Assembly: GCA_964617665.1 (NCBI GenBank)
Contig: CAZUAH010000019.1
Coordinates: 1 to 57,773 of the forward strand
DNA: 57,773 nt
Source of the DNA: JADHUC01 sp964617665
Lineage (GTDB): Bacteria; Planctomycetota; Planctomycetia; Pirellulales; Pirellulaceae
Direction: 5' to 3'
The notes beneath the pieces are model-generated. The model ran no database searches, was not told the origin of the DNA, and saw only the letters and a list, made by a program, of their open reading frames with translations. The first letter of the stretch is position 1. Each line of letters opens with the position of its first letter. Position numbers and translations under genes: made by a program. This document shows, one piece after another, positions 43,058 to 50,757 of the stretch.

Positions 43058-43804
43058 ATGCAGGTCGGCCTTTTCATCCCGTGCTACATCGACCAACTGT
43101 TCCCCGATGTGGGATTGGCCACCGTCGAGGTGTTGGAAAAGCAGGGAGTCGAGGTCGACTTTCCACGGGAGCAGACTTGTTGCGGCCAGCCCATGGCTAA
43201 TACGGGCTGCACCGAAGACACACGACCGCTCGCACTGAAGTTTCTGCGGATCTTCAAAGATTACGAATACGTCGTTTGCCCGTCAGGAAGCTGCGTATCG
43301 ATGGTCCGCCATCACTACGATGAGTATCTGGAGGGGCAGCCGGGTTTCGAAGAACTGAAACGCAAGACATTCGAATTGTGTGAGTTTCTGACCGACGTCC
43401 TTAAGATCAATAAGATCGTAGGGCATTTTTCGCACAAAGTTGGATTGCACAACAGTTGTCACGGCCATCGGCAACTGCGGTTGGGTGCGGCCAGTGAACT
43501 AGTCATTCCGCCGTTCAACAAGGTGCGGAAGTTGCTGGAGTCGATTGACGGCATCCAGATGACCGAATTGTCGCGACCCGACGAATGTTGCGGCTTTGGA
43601 GGCACATTCGCCGTGAACGAAGAAGCTGTGTCAACCATGATGGGGATGGACCGGCTTCGTGATCACGAACAGGCGGGTACCGAGGTCCTAACCGCTGCCG
43701 ATACGTCTTGTTTGATGCACATGCAAGGACTAATTCGACGTGACAATAAATCGATTCACATCATGCACGTGGCCGAGATATTTGCAGGTCGAACGCCGAA
43801 CTGA
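43058..43804 (+). CDS. lutA: L-lactate oxidation complex iron-sulfur protein LutA
   Basis: First subunit of the LutABC complex, which oxidises L-lactate to pyruvate with iron-sulfur clusters. The 248 residues contain two CCG-type cysteine repeats (TCCGQPMANTGC at about 41-51 and ECCGFGG at about 177-183) plus CPSGSC and HNSCHGH, the signature of the Fe-S-binding LutA/YkgE family. It opens a compact operon: lutB begins 12 bases after its stop and lutC overlaps lutB. The start ATG at 43058 has no strong ribosome-binding site. Confidence 0.94.
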   Translation: MQVGLFIPCYIDQLFPDVGLATVEVLEKQGVEVDFPREQTCCGQPMANTGCTEDTRPLALKFLRIFKDYEYVVCPSGSCVSMVRHHYDEYLEGQPGFEELKRKTFELCEFLTDVLKINKIVGHFSHKVGLHNSCHGHRQLRLGAASELVIPPFNKVRKLLESIDGIQMTELSRPDECCGFGGTFAVNEEAVSTMMGMDRLRDHEQAGTEVLTAADTSCLMHMQGLIRRDNKSIHIMHVAEIFAGRTPN

Positions 43805-43815
43805 GGAACACCACC

Positions 43816-45189
43816 ACGAGCAAGCACGCTGACGATGCCGCCGCGTTTGCGGCCGACGAAGAGCGGACTCATTGGCACGACCAAGCGTTGTGGTTTGTGC
43901 GTGCCAAGCGGGACAAGGCTGCGCACTCGTTGCCGGAATGGGAGACACTGCGGGAAACGGCTTCGCAGATTAAGTTGCACACGATCGCGAACCTGGCCGA
44001 CTACCTGGAGCAGTTCGAGGAAAACGCTACGCGGCTGGGTGCGCATGTGCATTGGGCTCGTGACGCCGAAGAGCACAACGAGATCGTGCTTGGCATTCTT
44101 CAGCAGCATGACGTCAAGAAAGTGGTCAAGAGCAAATCGATGCTGACCGAAGAGTGCCACTTGAATCCAGTGTTGGAGAACGCAGACATCGAGGTAGTCG
44201 ATACGGATTTGGGCGAACGGATAATCCAGCTTCGAGAGCAACCGCCCAGCCACATCGTTCTTCCGGCCATCCATATCAAGAAGGAGGAGGTCGGCGAACT
44301 CTTTCACGAATACCTGGGAACGGATGAAGGTGCGACTGATCCGAAATACCTCACCGAAGCAGCCCGAGCGCACCTGCGCGAGAAGTTCATGAACGCCGAC
44401 GCAGGTATTACGGGTGTGAATTTCGCAATTGCCGAAACCGGTGGCTTGGTAGTCTGTACGAACGAAGGAAACGCAGATCTAGGCGTGTCGTTGCCCAAGC
44501 TGCACATCGCTTGTGTGGGTATCGAGAAGTTGGTTCCTCGCATGTGCGACTTGGCTGTGTTCATTCGGCTATTGGCTCGTTCGGCTACCGGACAGCCGAT
44601 CACAACGTACACGTCCCACTTTCACGGTCCGATCCCCGGTGGCGAATTGCACATCGTGCTGGTAGACAATGGTCGCACTGGATTCCGCAGCAGCGATCGT
44701 TTTCGACATGCCCTGCACTGCATTCGTTGCGGCGCGTGTATCAACACCTGCCCGGTTTATCGTCGCAGTGGTGGGTACAGTTACCGCAGCACGATCCCCG
44801 GCCCCATTGGTTCGGTACTTGGGCCCCTGCGCGACGCGAAGCAGCACTACAGCCTGCCCTACGCGTGCAGTCTGTGTGCGTCCTGTTCGGACGTTTGTCC
44901 CGTGAAGATCCCACTCGATGAACTGTTACTCACATGGCGAGGCGAAATTGTTGCCCGTCGGCATCTTCCGTGGAAGAAGCGGATGGCAATGAAGTTCGCC
45001 AGCATCGTTCTGCGGCACACTTGGCTCTACAATCTGTCGGGTAAGATGGCTCGATGGTTCGTCCCCTGGTTGCCACGGTGGATGATCTACAATCGCCTGA
45101 ACGTTTGGGGCAAGCACCGCGAATTGCCCGAGTTCCCCAAGAGGAGTTTCCGCGAACTGTATCGAAAGAAGTATGGACGGAAACAGTAA
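43816..45189 (+). CDS. lutB: LutB iron-sulfur protein, probably with a non-standard ACG start
   Basis: Second subunit of the lactate oxidation complex, 457 residues from this start. It has the LUD domain, then two ferredoxin-type clusters: CIRCGACINTCP (about 299-310) and CSLCASCSDVCP (about 350-361), and a C-terminal membrane-associated helix. There is no ATG, GTG or TTG in frame before 43888. The sequence from about 43816 matches the conserved LutB N-terminus (SKHADDAAAF...HWHDQALWF), and GAGGA lies eight bases before the ACG at 43816, where an ATG would be expected. So either ACG is used, or an ATG has mutated or been misread. A TTG at 43888 would lose 24 conserved residues. The lutA stop is only 12 bases upstream. 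Confidence 0.9.
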   Translation, partial: TSKHADDAAAFAADEERTHWHDQALWFVRAKRDKAAHSLPEWETLRETASQIKLHTIANLADYLEQFEENATRLGAHVHWARDAEEHNEIVLGILQQHDVKKVVKSKSMLTEECHLNPVLENADIEVVDTDLGERIIQLREQPPSHIVLPAIHIKKEEVGELFHEYLGTDEGATDPKYLTEAARAHLREKFMNADAGITGVNFAIAETGGLVVCTNEGNADLGVSLPKLHIACVGIEKLVPRMCDLAVFIRLLARSATGQPITTYTSHFHGPIPGGELHIVLVDNGRTGFRSSDRFRHALHCIRCGACINTCPVYRRSGGYSYRSTIPGPIGSVLGPLRDAKQHYSLPYACSLCASCSDVCPVKIPLDELLLTWRGEIVARRHLPWKKRMAMKFASIVLRHTWLYNLSGKMARWFVPWLPRWMIYNRLNVWGKHRELPEFPKRSFRELYRKKYGRKQ

Positions 45190-45772
45190 GAACGAAATCC
45201 TTGAATCGCTGCGAGGCCAGACCTTCGATTCCATTCCGCTGCCCGATCGGGAGCGGAGTTGGATTGAATACGACGATCCTCCAGGGCAGTTTTCTCAGGT
45301 TCTGGAGGCGGTCGGCGGAAACGCGGTCGTCGTGGGGGCCGGCACGGACATCAATGCTGCGTTGGAAGGAATTCCCACGTACTGCGAGGCGGAAAGGGTG
45401 TGTTCGCTGGTTGGGGGTGTCAACAAGGCAAATGTCGACCTGGAGGCGATCAACGACGCGCACGATTTGGAGAACGTCGATTTCTTCATCGCACCCACCG
45501 AGCTTGCCGTTGCCGAGAACGGCGCCGTTTGGGTTACTGACCGGTTAGTGAAGCATCGGGCCGCCTTCTTCATCGCTCAGCATCTTGCGATCGTGCTCCG
45601 GGCCCGCGACATCGTCAGCAACATGCACCAAGCGTACGAACGACTCACGTTTGGCGAGCGGAGTTTCGGCCTCTTTCTCTCCGGTCCATCGAAAACGGCG
45701 GACATCGAGCAATCGCTAGTCATCGGTGCCCACGGAGCACGCTCGCTGACCGTGCTACTACTGCAGGACTGA
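45173..45772 (+). CDS. lutC: LutC, LUD-domain protein of lactate oxidation
   Basis: Third subunit of LutABC, 199 residues, with a single LUD domain (about 40-195) and the motif SGPSKTADIEQSLVIGAHGARSL near the C-terminus, which is the hallmark of LutC. It starts at an ATG 17 bases inside lutB, so the two genes are translationally coupled. It completes the operon; no lactate permease is in the window. Confidence 0.93.
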   Translation: MDGNSKNEILESLRGQTFDSIPLPDRERSWIEYDDPPGQFSQVLEAVGGNAVVVGAGTDINAALEGIPTYCEAERVCSLVGGVNKANVDLEAINDAHDLENVDFFIAPTELAVAENGAVWVTDRLVKHRAAFFIAQHLAIVLRARDIVSNMHQAYERLTFGERSFGLFLSGPSKTADIEQSLVIGAHGARSLTVLLLQD

Positions 45773-46151
45773 TCAAGAGGCAGCCCCCCCTCATGAGGAG
45801 GCCGCGAGTCTTCTTTGCCTGCGGTCCTCTCGCCTGGTGCCTGGACACACAATCGGCCTTTGGGCCTCGTTCTGCCCTTCCTTTGCATAAGCTCTACTGT
45901 CGTCGATAGTTACGACACGCAATCCGGACGCGATTCCCGGGTGGCAACGCGTAACCGGATGCCAAAAAGATACTAGCAATTGCGTGAAGTTCTCGTTAGG
46001 ATGTTCTCGTTGAGCGATAGCCTCGGGATATCCCGTCTCTCAACACCTCCTGCTGATAGCGATCCACACACCACGGCGGTCAATACAGCGATCGCCTCTG
46101 TCCGAACGGACGGAACGTCGTTTGAAGGTACCTGCAGCATAGGATGGGATC
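45773..46151. other. Intergenic region, no gene seen
   Basis: About 380 bases after lutC. A short palindrome (CCTCATGAGG, 45789-45798) sits close to the stop and could help end transcription. No promoter with both boxes is clear for the following receiver gene; its ribosome-binding site is the AGGATGGGAT before 46152. Confidence 0.35.
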
Positions 46152-47054
46152 ATGTCACAAATACTCGTAGCCGAAGACAGCAACAGCCAAGGCGTTCTGA
46201 TCCGAGGAATCTTGGAGCAGGCGGAGTACGAAGTGGATCTGGTCGAGGATGGCAAGCAGGCCCTGCAGAAGCTCGAAGGAGGTGGCCAGTACGACCTCGT
46301 ACTCACCGATATGGTCATGCCAGAGATGGACGGTCTGCAACTCGTCAGGGCCATCCGAACGCACCACGCAGGGACACCCGTCGTGCTCATGACGAGCCAA
46401 GGCACTGACGAACTCGCAATCGAGGCGCTGGAGGATGGAGCCGCCGGGTATGTGCCCAAGTCACAGATCAACGAGCGTTTGGTGGACGAAATCGCTCAAG
46501 TGCTGCACATGGTCGGCATGGAAAAGAGCTACAAAGGACTGCTCGACTGCCTGAAGCGGACCGAATTCACCTTCGAGCTGGATAACAACGTATCGCTTAT
46601 TGCTCCTTTGGTCGATTTGCTTCAGCAGATGATGATGGGCATGCAGCTCTGTGATTCGACGGCTCGTTTGCGGGTCGGCGTTGCGTTGGAGCATGCGCTG
46701 CTGAATGCCTTGCACCGCGGGAATCTGGAAATCGGTCCGGACGATGTCGCGAACACGCGCGAGATGCTGCTGAAAGACGAAGCTCCTCACTTGGTCGAAG
46801 AGCGGCTATCGCAGCCGCCGTATTGCGATCGCAAGATTTTCTTGCACGCCGAGTTAACCACGGAAGAAGCTAGTTTCGTAATTCGGGACGAAGGCAGCGG
46901 CTTCGACACATCGAAGGTTCCCGATCCTGGCGATCCGGATTCTCTCGAGCAGGAAGGCGTGCATGGATTACTGCTAATGCAGACCTTTGTGGACGAAGTG
47001 ATTTTCAATGAGGAAGGGAACGAAGTCAGGCTGGTCAAACGGCGCGAAGCCTGA
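46152..47054 (+). CDS. Response-regulator receiver fused to an RsbW-like anti-sigma kinase domain
   Basis: A 300-residue two-domain protein. Residues 1-120 form a receiver domain with acidic pocket E8-D9, phospho-acceptor Asp53 (LTDMVMPEMDG) and Lys103 (VPKSQ). Residues about 140-300 form a GHKL ATPase of the HATPase_c_2/RsbW type: N-box EHALLNALHRGN and G1 box DEGSGFD, with the family end EGVHGLLLMQTFVDEVIFN. Such proteins usually phosphorylate anti-sigma-factor antagonists in partner-switching stress control. Here the kinase sits on the receiver, so phosphorylation of Asp53 could gate it. A pentapeptide-repeat gene follows 23 bases later. Partners (STAS protein, sigma factor) are not in the window. 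Confidence 0.87.
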   Translation: MSQILVAEDSNSQGVLIRGILEQAEYEVDLVEDGKQALQKLEGGGQYDLVLTDMVMPEMDGLQLVRAIRTHHAGTPVVLMTSQGTDELAIEALEDGAAGYVPKSQINERLVDEIAQVLHMVGMEKSYKGLLDCLKRTEFTFELDNNVSLIAPLVDLLQQMMMGMQLCDSTARLRVGVALEHALLNALHRGNLEIGPDDVANTREMLLKDEAPHLVEERLSQPPYCDRKIFLHAELTTEEASFVIRDEGSGFDTSKVPDPGDPDSLEQEGVHGLLLMQTFVDEVIFNEEGNEVRLVKRREA

Positions 47055-47077
47055 TTCATGGTGCGGAAGGGTAAACT

Positions 47078-47719
47078 GTGATCGAGATCAAGCAGAAAGA
47101 ATCGGGACTGGTATTGCATCGCGTTGATGCCGAAACGCTCGAAGGGTACAAGTTCGAGGGGGCGAAACTGCACGGAGCTGATTTTTCCGGTACAAACGTG
47201 ACGAACGCCAATTTTCGCAACGCGGACTTGCGTGGGGCCGATTTCACGGGCGCGCAAATGGCCGGCGCGAGTTTCTATGAAGCGAGTCTGGCCGAGGCAA
47301 TCCTGGACGACGCAGTTGCACCCGAAGCGGATTTCACCGAGTCCATTCTGGAGGGAACAACGGCGCACCGGGCAAACTTCGAGGGTGCTGTGTTTCGATA
47401 CGGGCACTTGGCCCGATGTGATTTCACCGAGGCCAAGCTCTCGGGGGCGGATCTCAGCGTAGCGGACCTTCGAGGGAATTTCACGAAAGCGGACTTCTAC
47501 GGAGCCGACATGCGCGGGGCCAAGCTGCCAGGTGCGAATCTCACGTCCGCCGTTTTGACGAAGGCAAAATTCAAAGGCGCCAATTTGATCAATGCGAATC
47601 TCAAAGACGCACGGTTCGAGCCCGAGCAGTTTAATGATGCGAAAGCGACTGGCGTGATTGGGCGGCGCCGAGACGCTATCAAGCAACAAAGACGGCCGTG
47701 GTGGCAGTTTTGGGGCTGA
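47078..47719 (+). CDS. Pentapeptide-repeat protein
   Basis: A 213-residue protein whose residues about 20-185 form tandem A(D/N)Lxx/F repeats (for example GADFSGTNVTNANF, GADFTGAQM, ANLTSAVLTKAKF), predicted to fold as a right-handed beta helix. The C-terminus is basic and Trp-rich (RRRDAIKQQRRPWWQFWG). Pentapeptide proteins can mimic DNA or act as structural scaffolds; no catalytic role is implied. It starts at a GTG with GGAAGGG upstream, 23 bases after the receiver/kinase gene, probably in one operon with it. Confidence 0.9.
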   Translation: MIEIKQKESGLVLHRVDAETLEGYKFEGAKLHGADFSGTNVTNANFRNADLRGADFTGAQMAGASFYEASLAEAILDDAVAPEADFTESILEGTTAHRANFEGAVFRYGHLARCDFTEAKLSGADLSVADLRGNFTKADFYGADMRGAKLPGANLTSAVLTKAKFKGANLINANLKDARFEPEQFNDAKATGVIGRRRDAIKQQRRPWWQFWG

Positions 47720-47730
47720 TGCGCCGCCTC

Positions 47731-47759
47731 TTGCCCTCGCACCCAGGTCAAGCTATTAT
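47731..47759 (+). promoter_or_regulatory. Sigma-70-type promoter upstream of ilvH
   Basis: -35 TTGCCC (47731-47736), a 17-base spacer and -10 TATTAT (47754-47759). Transcription would start near 47767, about 30 bases before the ilvH ATG. Confidence 0.65.
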
Positions 47760-47797
47760 TCGAGATTCCACTCGCGTACTCGGAGTTGCAGTTTATC

Positions 47798-48355
47798 ATG
47801 CGTCATGTGCTTTCCGCTGTCGTGCAGAACGTACCCGGTGTCCTTGCTCACATTTCCGGGATGCTGGCATCGCGCGGATATAATATTGACTCACTTGCGG
47901 TTGGCGAGACCGAGGATCCTAATCTCTCGCGCATGACGTTCGTTGTTGTGGGTGACGACCGCGTGTTGGAGCAAGTCCGTAGACAGCTCGAGAAGATCGT
48001 CACGGTTGTCCAGGTGGATGACATCAGCGCTCAGGACAATGTGGAACGAGACTTGATGTTGCTGAAAGTCCGGGCTCCCGCCGGCGGAAAGCGAAGCGAA
48101 GTCCGTGAACTGGTCGAGATCTTTCGAGGCCGTGTCGTAGACGTGGGCGAAGAACAGATCATGATCGAAATCTCGGGCCGCGAGAACAAGATTGAAGCCT
48201 TCATCGAAAGGATGCGACCGTTCGGCATCATTGAACTAGTGCGAACCGGCCGCATTGCCATGGTGCGCAGCATCGCCACTGATGGCAATGATCAGGAAGG
48301 TCCCAAATACCACGATAGCTCGATACGAAAGTACATTAAAGAGGAGTCGAAGTAA
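47798..48355 (+). CDS. ilvH: Acetolactate synthase small (regulatory) subunit
   Basis: Regulates acetohydroxyacid synthase in valine, leucine and isoleucine synthesis and gives it feedback sensitivity. The 185 residues comprise an N-terminal ACT domain (MRHVLSAVVQNVPGVLAHISGM, about 1-75) and a C-terminal ACT-like domain (about 78-160). The ATG at 47798 matches the usual N-terminus; a TTG at 47786 is too close to any ribosome-binding site. ilvC follows three bases later. The catalytic subunit gene ilvB, often just upstream, is not here. Confidence 0.95.
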   Translation: MRHVLSAVVQNVPGVLAHISGMLASRGYNIDSLAVGETEDPNLSRMTFVVVGDDRVLEQVRRQLEKIVTVVQVDDISAQDNVERDLMLLKVRAPAGGKRSEVRELVEIFRGRVVDVGEEQIMIEISGRENKIEAFIERMRPFGIIELVRTGRIAMVRSIATDGNDQEGPKYHDSSIRKYIKEESK

Positions 48356-48358
48356 CCC

Positions 48359-49363
48359 ATGCCCGCCAAGATCTACTACGATAATGATGCCGATCTTTCG
48401 CTGCTGAAAGACAAGACAATCGCCATTCTTGGATTCGGTTCTCAGGGGCACGCCCAAGCGTTGAACCTACGCGATAGCGGATGCAACGTCATTATCAGCG
48501 AATTGCCCGATACCCCGAACTATGATTTGGCGGTTTCTCACGGCTTTGAACCGCTGCCGACCAGCGAAGCCGCGAAACGCGGTGACATCGTCCAGATTCT
48601 GCTGCCGGACGAGATCCAGGCCGATGTCTATCGGAACTTGGTGCGAGATCATCTCGAAGCGGGCAACATTCTCTTGTGCTCGCATGGCTTCAATGTCCAT
48701 TTTGGTCAAGTCGAGGCACCGGCGGGCGTCGGCACGCTTCTGGTCGCGCCAAAGGGACCGGGGCATCTGGTACGCAGTGAATTCGAGAAGGGTGGCGGCG
48801 TACCTTGCTTGGTCGCGACCGGCGAGGGGGCATCCGACGAGACACTCGCGATTGGGTTGGCATACGCGAAAGGCATTGGCGGCACACGCGGCGGCGTGAT
48901 CCAGACGACGTTTGCTGAAGAGACTGAAACGGACCTGTTCGGCGAGCAGGTTGTCCTGTGCGGCGGTGTGAGCGAATTGGTCAAAGCGGCTTATGAGACA
49001 TTGGTCGATGCCGGCTACCAGCCGGAAATGGCGTACTTCGAGTGCATGCACGAACTGAAGTTGATCGTCGATCTCTTCTACCAAGGCGGCCTCAGCTACA
49101 TGCGTTATAGCGTGTCGAACACTGCCGAATACGGCGACTACACACGCGGCCCTCGCATCATCAACGACGAGACACGCGCCGAAATGAAGCGAATCCTGAA
49201 GGAAATCCAAGATGGCGAGTTCGCCAGGGAGTGGATCCTGGAGAACAAAGCCGGCGCACCGAAGTTCAAGGCATCTCGTCGTCATGATCGCGAATTGTCA
49301 ATCGAAGAGGTTGGACGCAGGCTGCGAAAACTGATGTCTTGGATCGACTCTAAAGAGGTCTAG
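48359..49363 (+). CDS. ilvC: Ketol-acid reductoisomerase (class I)
   Basis: Second step of branched-chain amino acid synthesis: isomerises and reduces acetolactate or acetohydroxybutyrate with NADPH and magnesium. At 334 residues it is the short class I type. N-terminal Rossmann motif GFGSQGHAQALNLRDSG (about 25-41), APKGPGHLVR, and the magnesium-binding region DLFGEQVVLCGG and ECMHELKLIVDL. Directly follows ilvH with three bases between. The radical SAM gene overlaps or follows immediately. Confidence 0.97.
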   Translation: MPAKIYYDNDADLSLLKDKTIAILGFGSQGHAQALNLRDSGCNVIISELPDTPNYDLAVSHGFEPLPTSEAAKRGDIVQILLPDEIQADVYRNLVRDHLEAGNILLCSHGFNVHFGQVEAPAGVGTLLVAPKGPGHLVRSEFEKGGGVPCLVATGEGASDETLAIGLAYAKGIGGTRGGVIQTTFAEETETDLFGEQVVLCGGVSELVKAAYETLVDAGYQPEMAYFECMHELKLIVDLFYQGGLSYMRYSVSNTAEYGDYTRGPRIINDETRAEMKRILKEIQDGEFAREWILENKAGAPKFKASRRHDRELSIEEVGRRLRKLMSWIDSKEV

Positions 49364-49383
49364 TGGTTCTTCCACGGGGGCTC

Positions 49384-50235
49384 ATGTCATCAAACTCGCT
49401 TCACACTCGGCACGAGCGACTCTTCGAGGGAAACCGCTTCGTGTACCCCGTTCTCAGTCGTCGCGCCGGCGGGCTTTCCGTCGGCGTGAATCTGAATCCT
49501 GACAAGATCTGCAACTTCGATTGCATCTATTGTCAGGTCGATCGGGCGGTGCAGGGCGAAACGCGGTTTGTGGAGACCGATCGCCTGCTGGAGGAGCTTG
49601 AGCGGACACTGCGTTTGGCCAGTGCGGGGCAGATTTACGAGACGGAGAAGTTCCGCGATGTCCCGCAGCATTTACGACGGCTGAACGACATCGCTTTCTC
49701 GGGCGACGGCGAGCCCACAACCCACAAGAACTTCGATGACGTTATCGCCGCCTGCGCCGAAGTAAAACGTCGGCTCGCATTGGCCGACGTCAAGATGGTG
49801 CTGATCACCAACGCCAGCATGTTCCATCGGCCTCACGTCGGGCGCGGCCTGGAGATACTGGACAACAACAACGGTGAAATCTGGGCCAAGCTTGAAGCCG
49901 GGACGGAAGCATACTTCAAGTTGATCAATCGCACACCAATTTCCTTTGAACGCATCCTTGGCAACATCGCCCAGGCCGCCCGTGTGCGTCCGCTGGTGAT
50001 TCAGTCTTTGTTCATGCGAATTCGCAACGAACCGCCGCCGCCAGATGAATTGGACGCGTTCTGTGAACGACTAAACGATATCACTTCCGCTGGCGGCAGG
50101 TTGAGGCACGTGCAGGTGTACACGGTCGCCCGAGTACCGGCGGAGGGCTTTGTGACGCCGCTGAGCGATGCCGAGGTCGGGGCGATTGCCGAACTGATAC
50201 GGCGCAAGACCGGACTGTCCGCAATTCCCTACTGA
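49384..50235 (+). CDS. Radical SAM protein
   Basis: A 283-residue iron-sulfur enzyme with the SAM-cleaving motif CNFDCIYCQ (CxxxCxxC; about 42-50), followed by FSGDGEPT and KLEAGTEAYF. It resembles the YfkA/MoaA-like 'radical SAM, wyosine-like' small group, with no SPASM domain visible. The substrate is unknown. It follows ilvC in the same direction; an alternative start is the GTG at 49363, which overlaps the ilvC TAG and has AGAGGT upstream, while the ATG at 49384 has GGGGG upstream. Either way it looks cotranscribed with ilvHC. Confidence 0.86.
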   Translation: MSSNSLHTRHERLFEGNRFVYPVLSRRAGGLSVGVNLNPDKICNFDCIYCQVDRAVQGETRFVETDRLLEELERTLRLASAGQIYETEKFRDVPQHLRRLNDIAFSGDGEPTTHKNFDDVIAACAEVKRRLALADVKMVLITNASMFHRPHVGRGLEILDNNNGEIWAKLEAGTEAYFKLINRTPISFERILGNIAQAARVRPLVIQSLFMRIRNEPPPPDELDAFCERLNDITSAGGRLRHVQVYTVARVPAEGFVTPLSDAEVGAIAELIRRKTGLSAIPY

Positions 50236-50514
50236 TGGCGTAGTGCGAAGCACGGTCCCATCCGCTTCGCAAGCTGTTTCGTCTCGTTTCGACCGAGACC
50301 AGCGCGAACCTCCCATCGGCATCACCCGTCACTCGCTACAAATACTACATGTCTAATCGATGGCGGGAGGCCGTCCAATGTGCCGCTAAATTCATGTCAA
50401 TTCTGTTAACTTCCCTAATTTGGCCTTCCCCCCCGGTCGAATTGAAGTAAGATGTTGCGCTCCACGAATCGGCCTCGTAGTGCCGTGCAGTAGCAGTGGC
50501 GTCTGAAGGCTGAC

Positions 50515-50546
50515 CGGGCGGGACGATCCTAGTCCTCCCGTTTTTT
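50515..50546 (+). terminator. Intrinsic terminator within the EF-G leader
   Basis: Imperfect stem CGGGCGGGAC (50515-50524) with GTCCTCCCG (50532-50540) and a 7-base loop, followed by six Ts. It lies about 280 bases past the radical SAM stop and 212 bases before the EF-G start. Confidence 0.7.
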
Positions 50547-50720
50547 CGCAGTTCGAGGCTCTTTTGGCACAATGTGTTCCGTCGGAGCACAGAGAGCCGG
50601 AATCCGTGACCTCGCCAACCGAGAAACTGCGAGCTGTAGTCCCGCGATAACCCGACGGCGACCTTCGCGTCTCGTTGGGTAATTGGGCTCGGCTGACTGC
50701 CCGGGTACGAAGGACGCAAG

Positions 50721-50740
50721 ACTGTCTCGTGTTAGACAGT
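50721..50740 (+). promoter_or_regulatory. Perfect hairpin just before the EF-G start
   Basis: ACTGTCT (50721-50727) pairs perfectly with AGACAGT (50734-50740). It ends 17 bases before the start codon, close enough to affect ribosome access. Confidence 0.4.
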
Positions 50741-50757
50741 GAACCTATGGATGAATC

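Larger units (their letters stand above)
50236..50757 (+). other. Long leader between the radical SAM gene and EF-G
   Basis: No protein is supported here. A run of eight Cs (about 50429) precedes a roughly 100-base structured stretch that ends in the terminator-like hairpin at 50515-50546. That stretch could be a small RNA or an attenuator for EF-G; the sequence does not match SRP RNA, 6S RNA or tmRNA motifs that I know. Confidence 0.4.
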
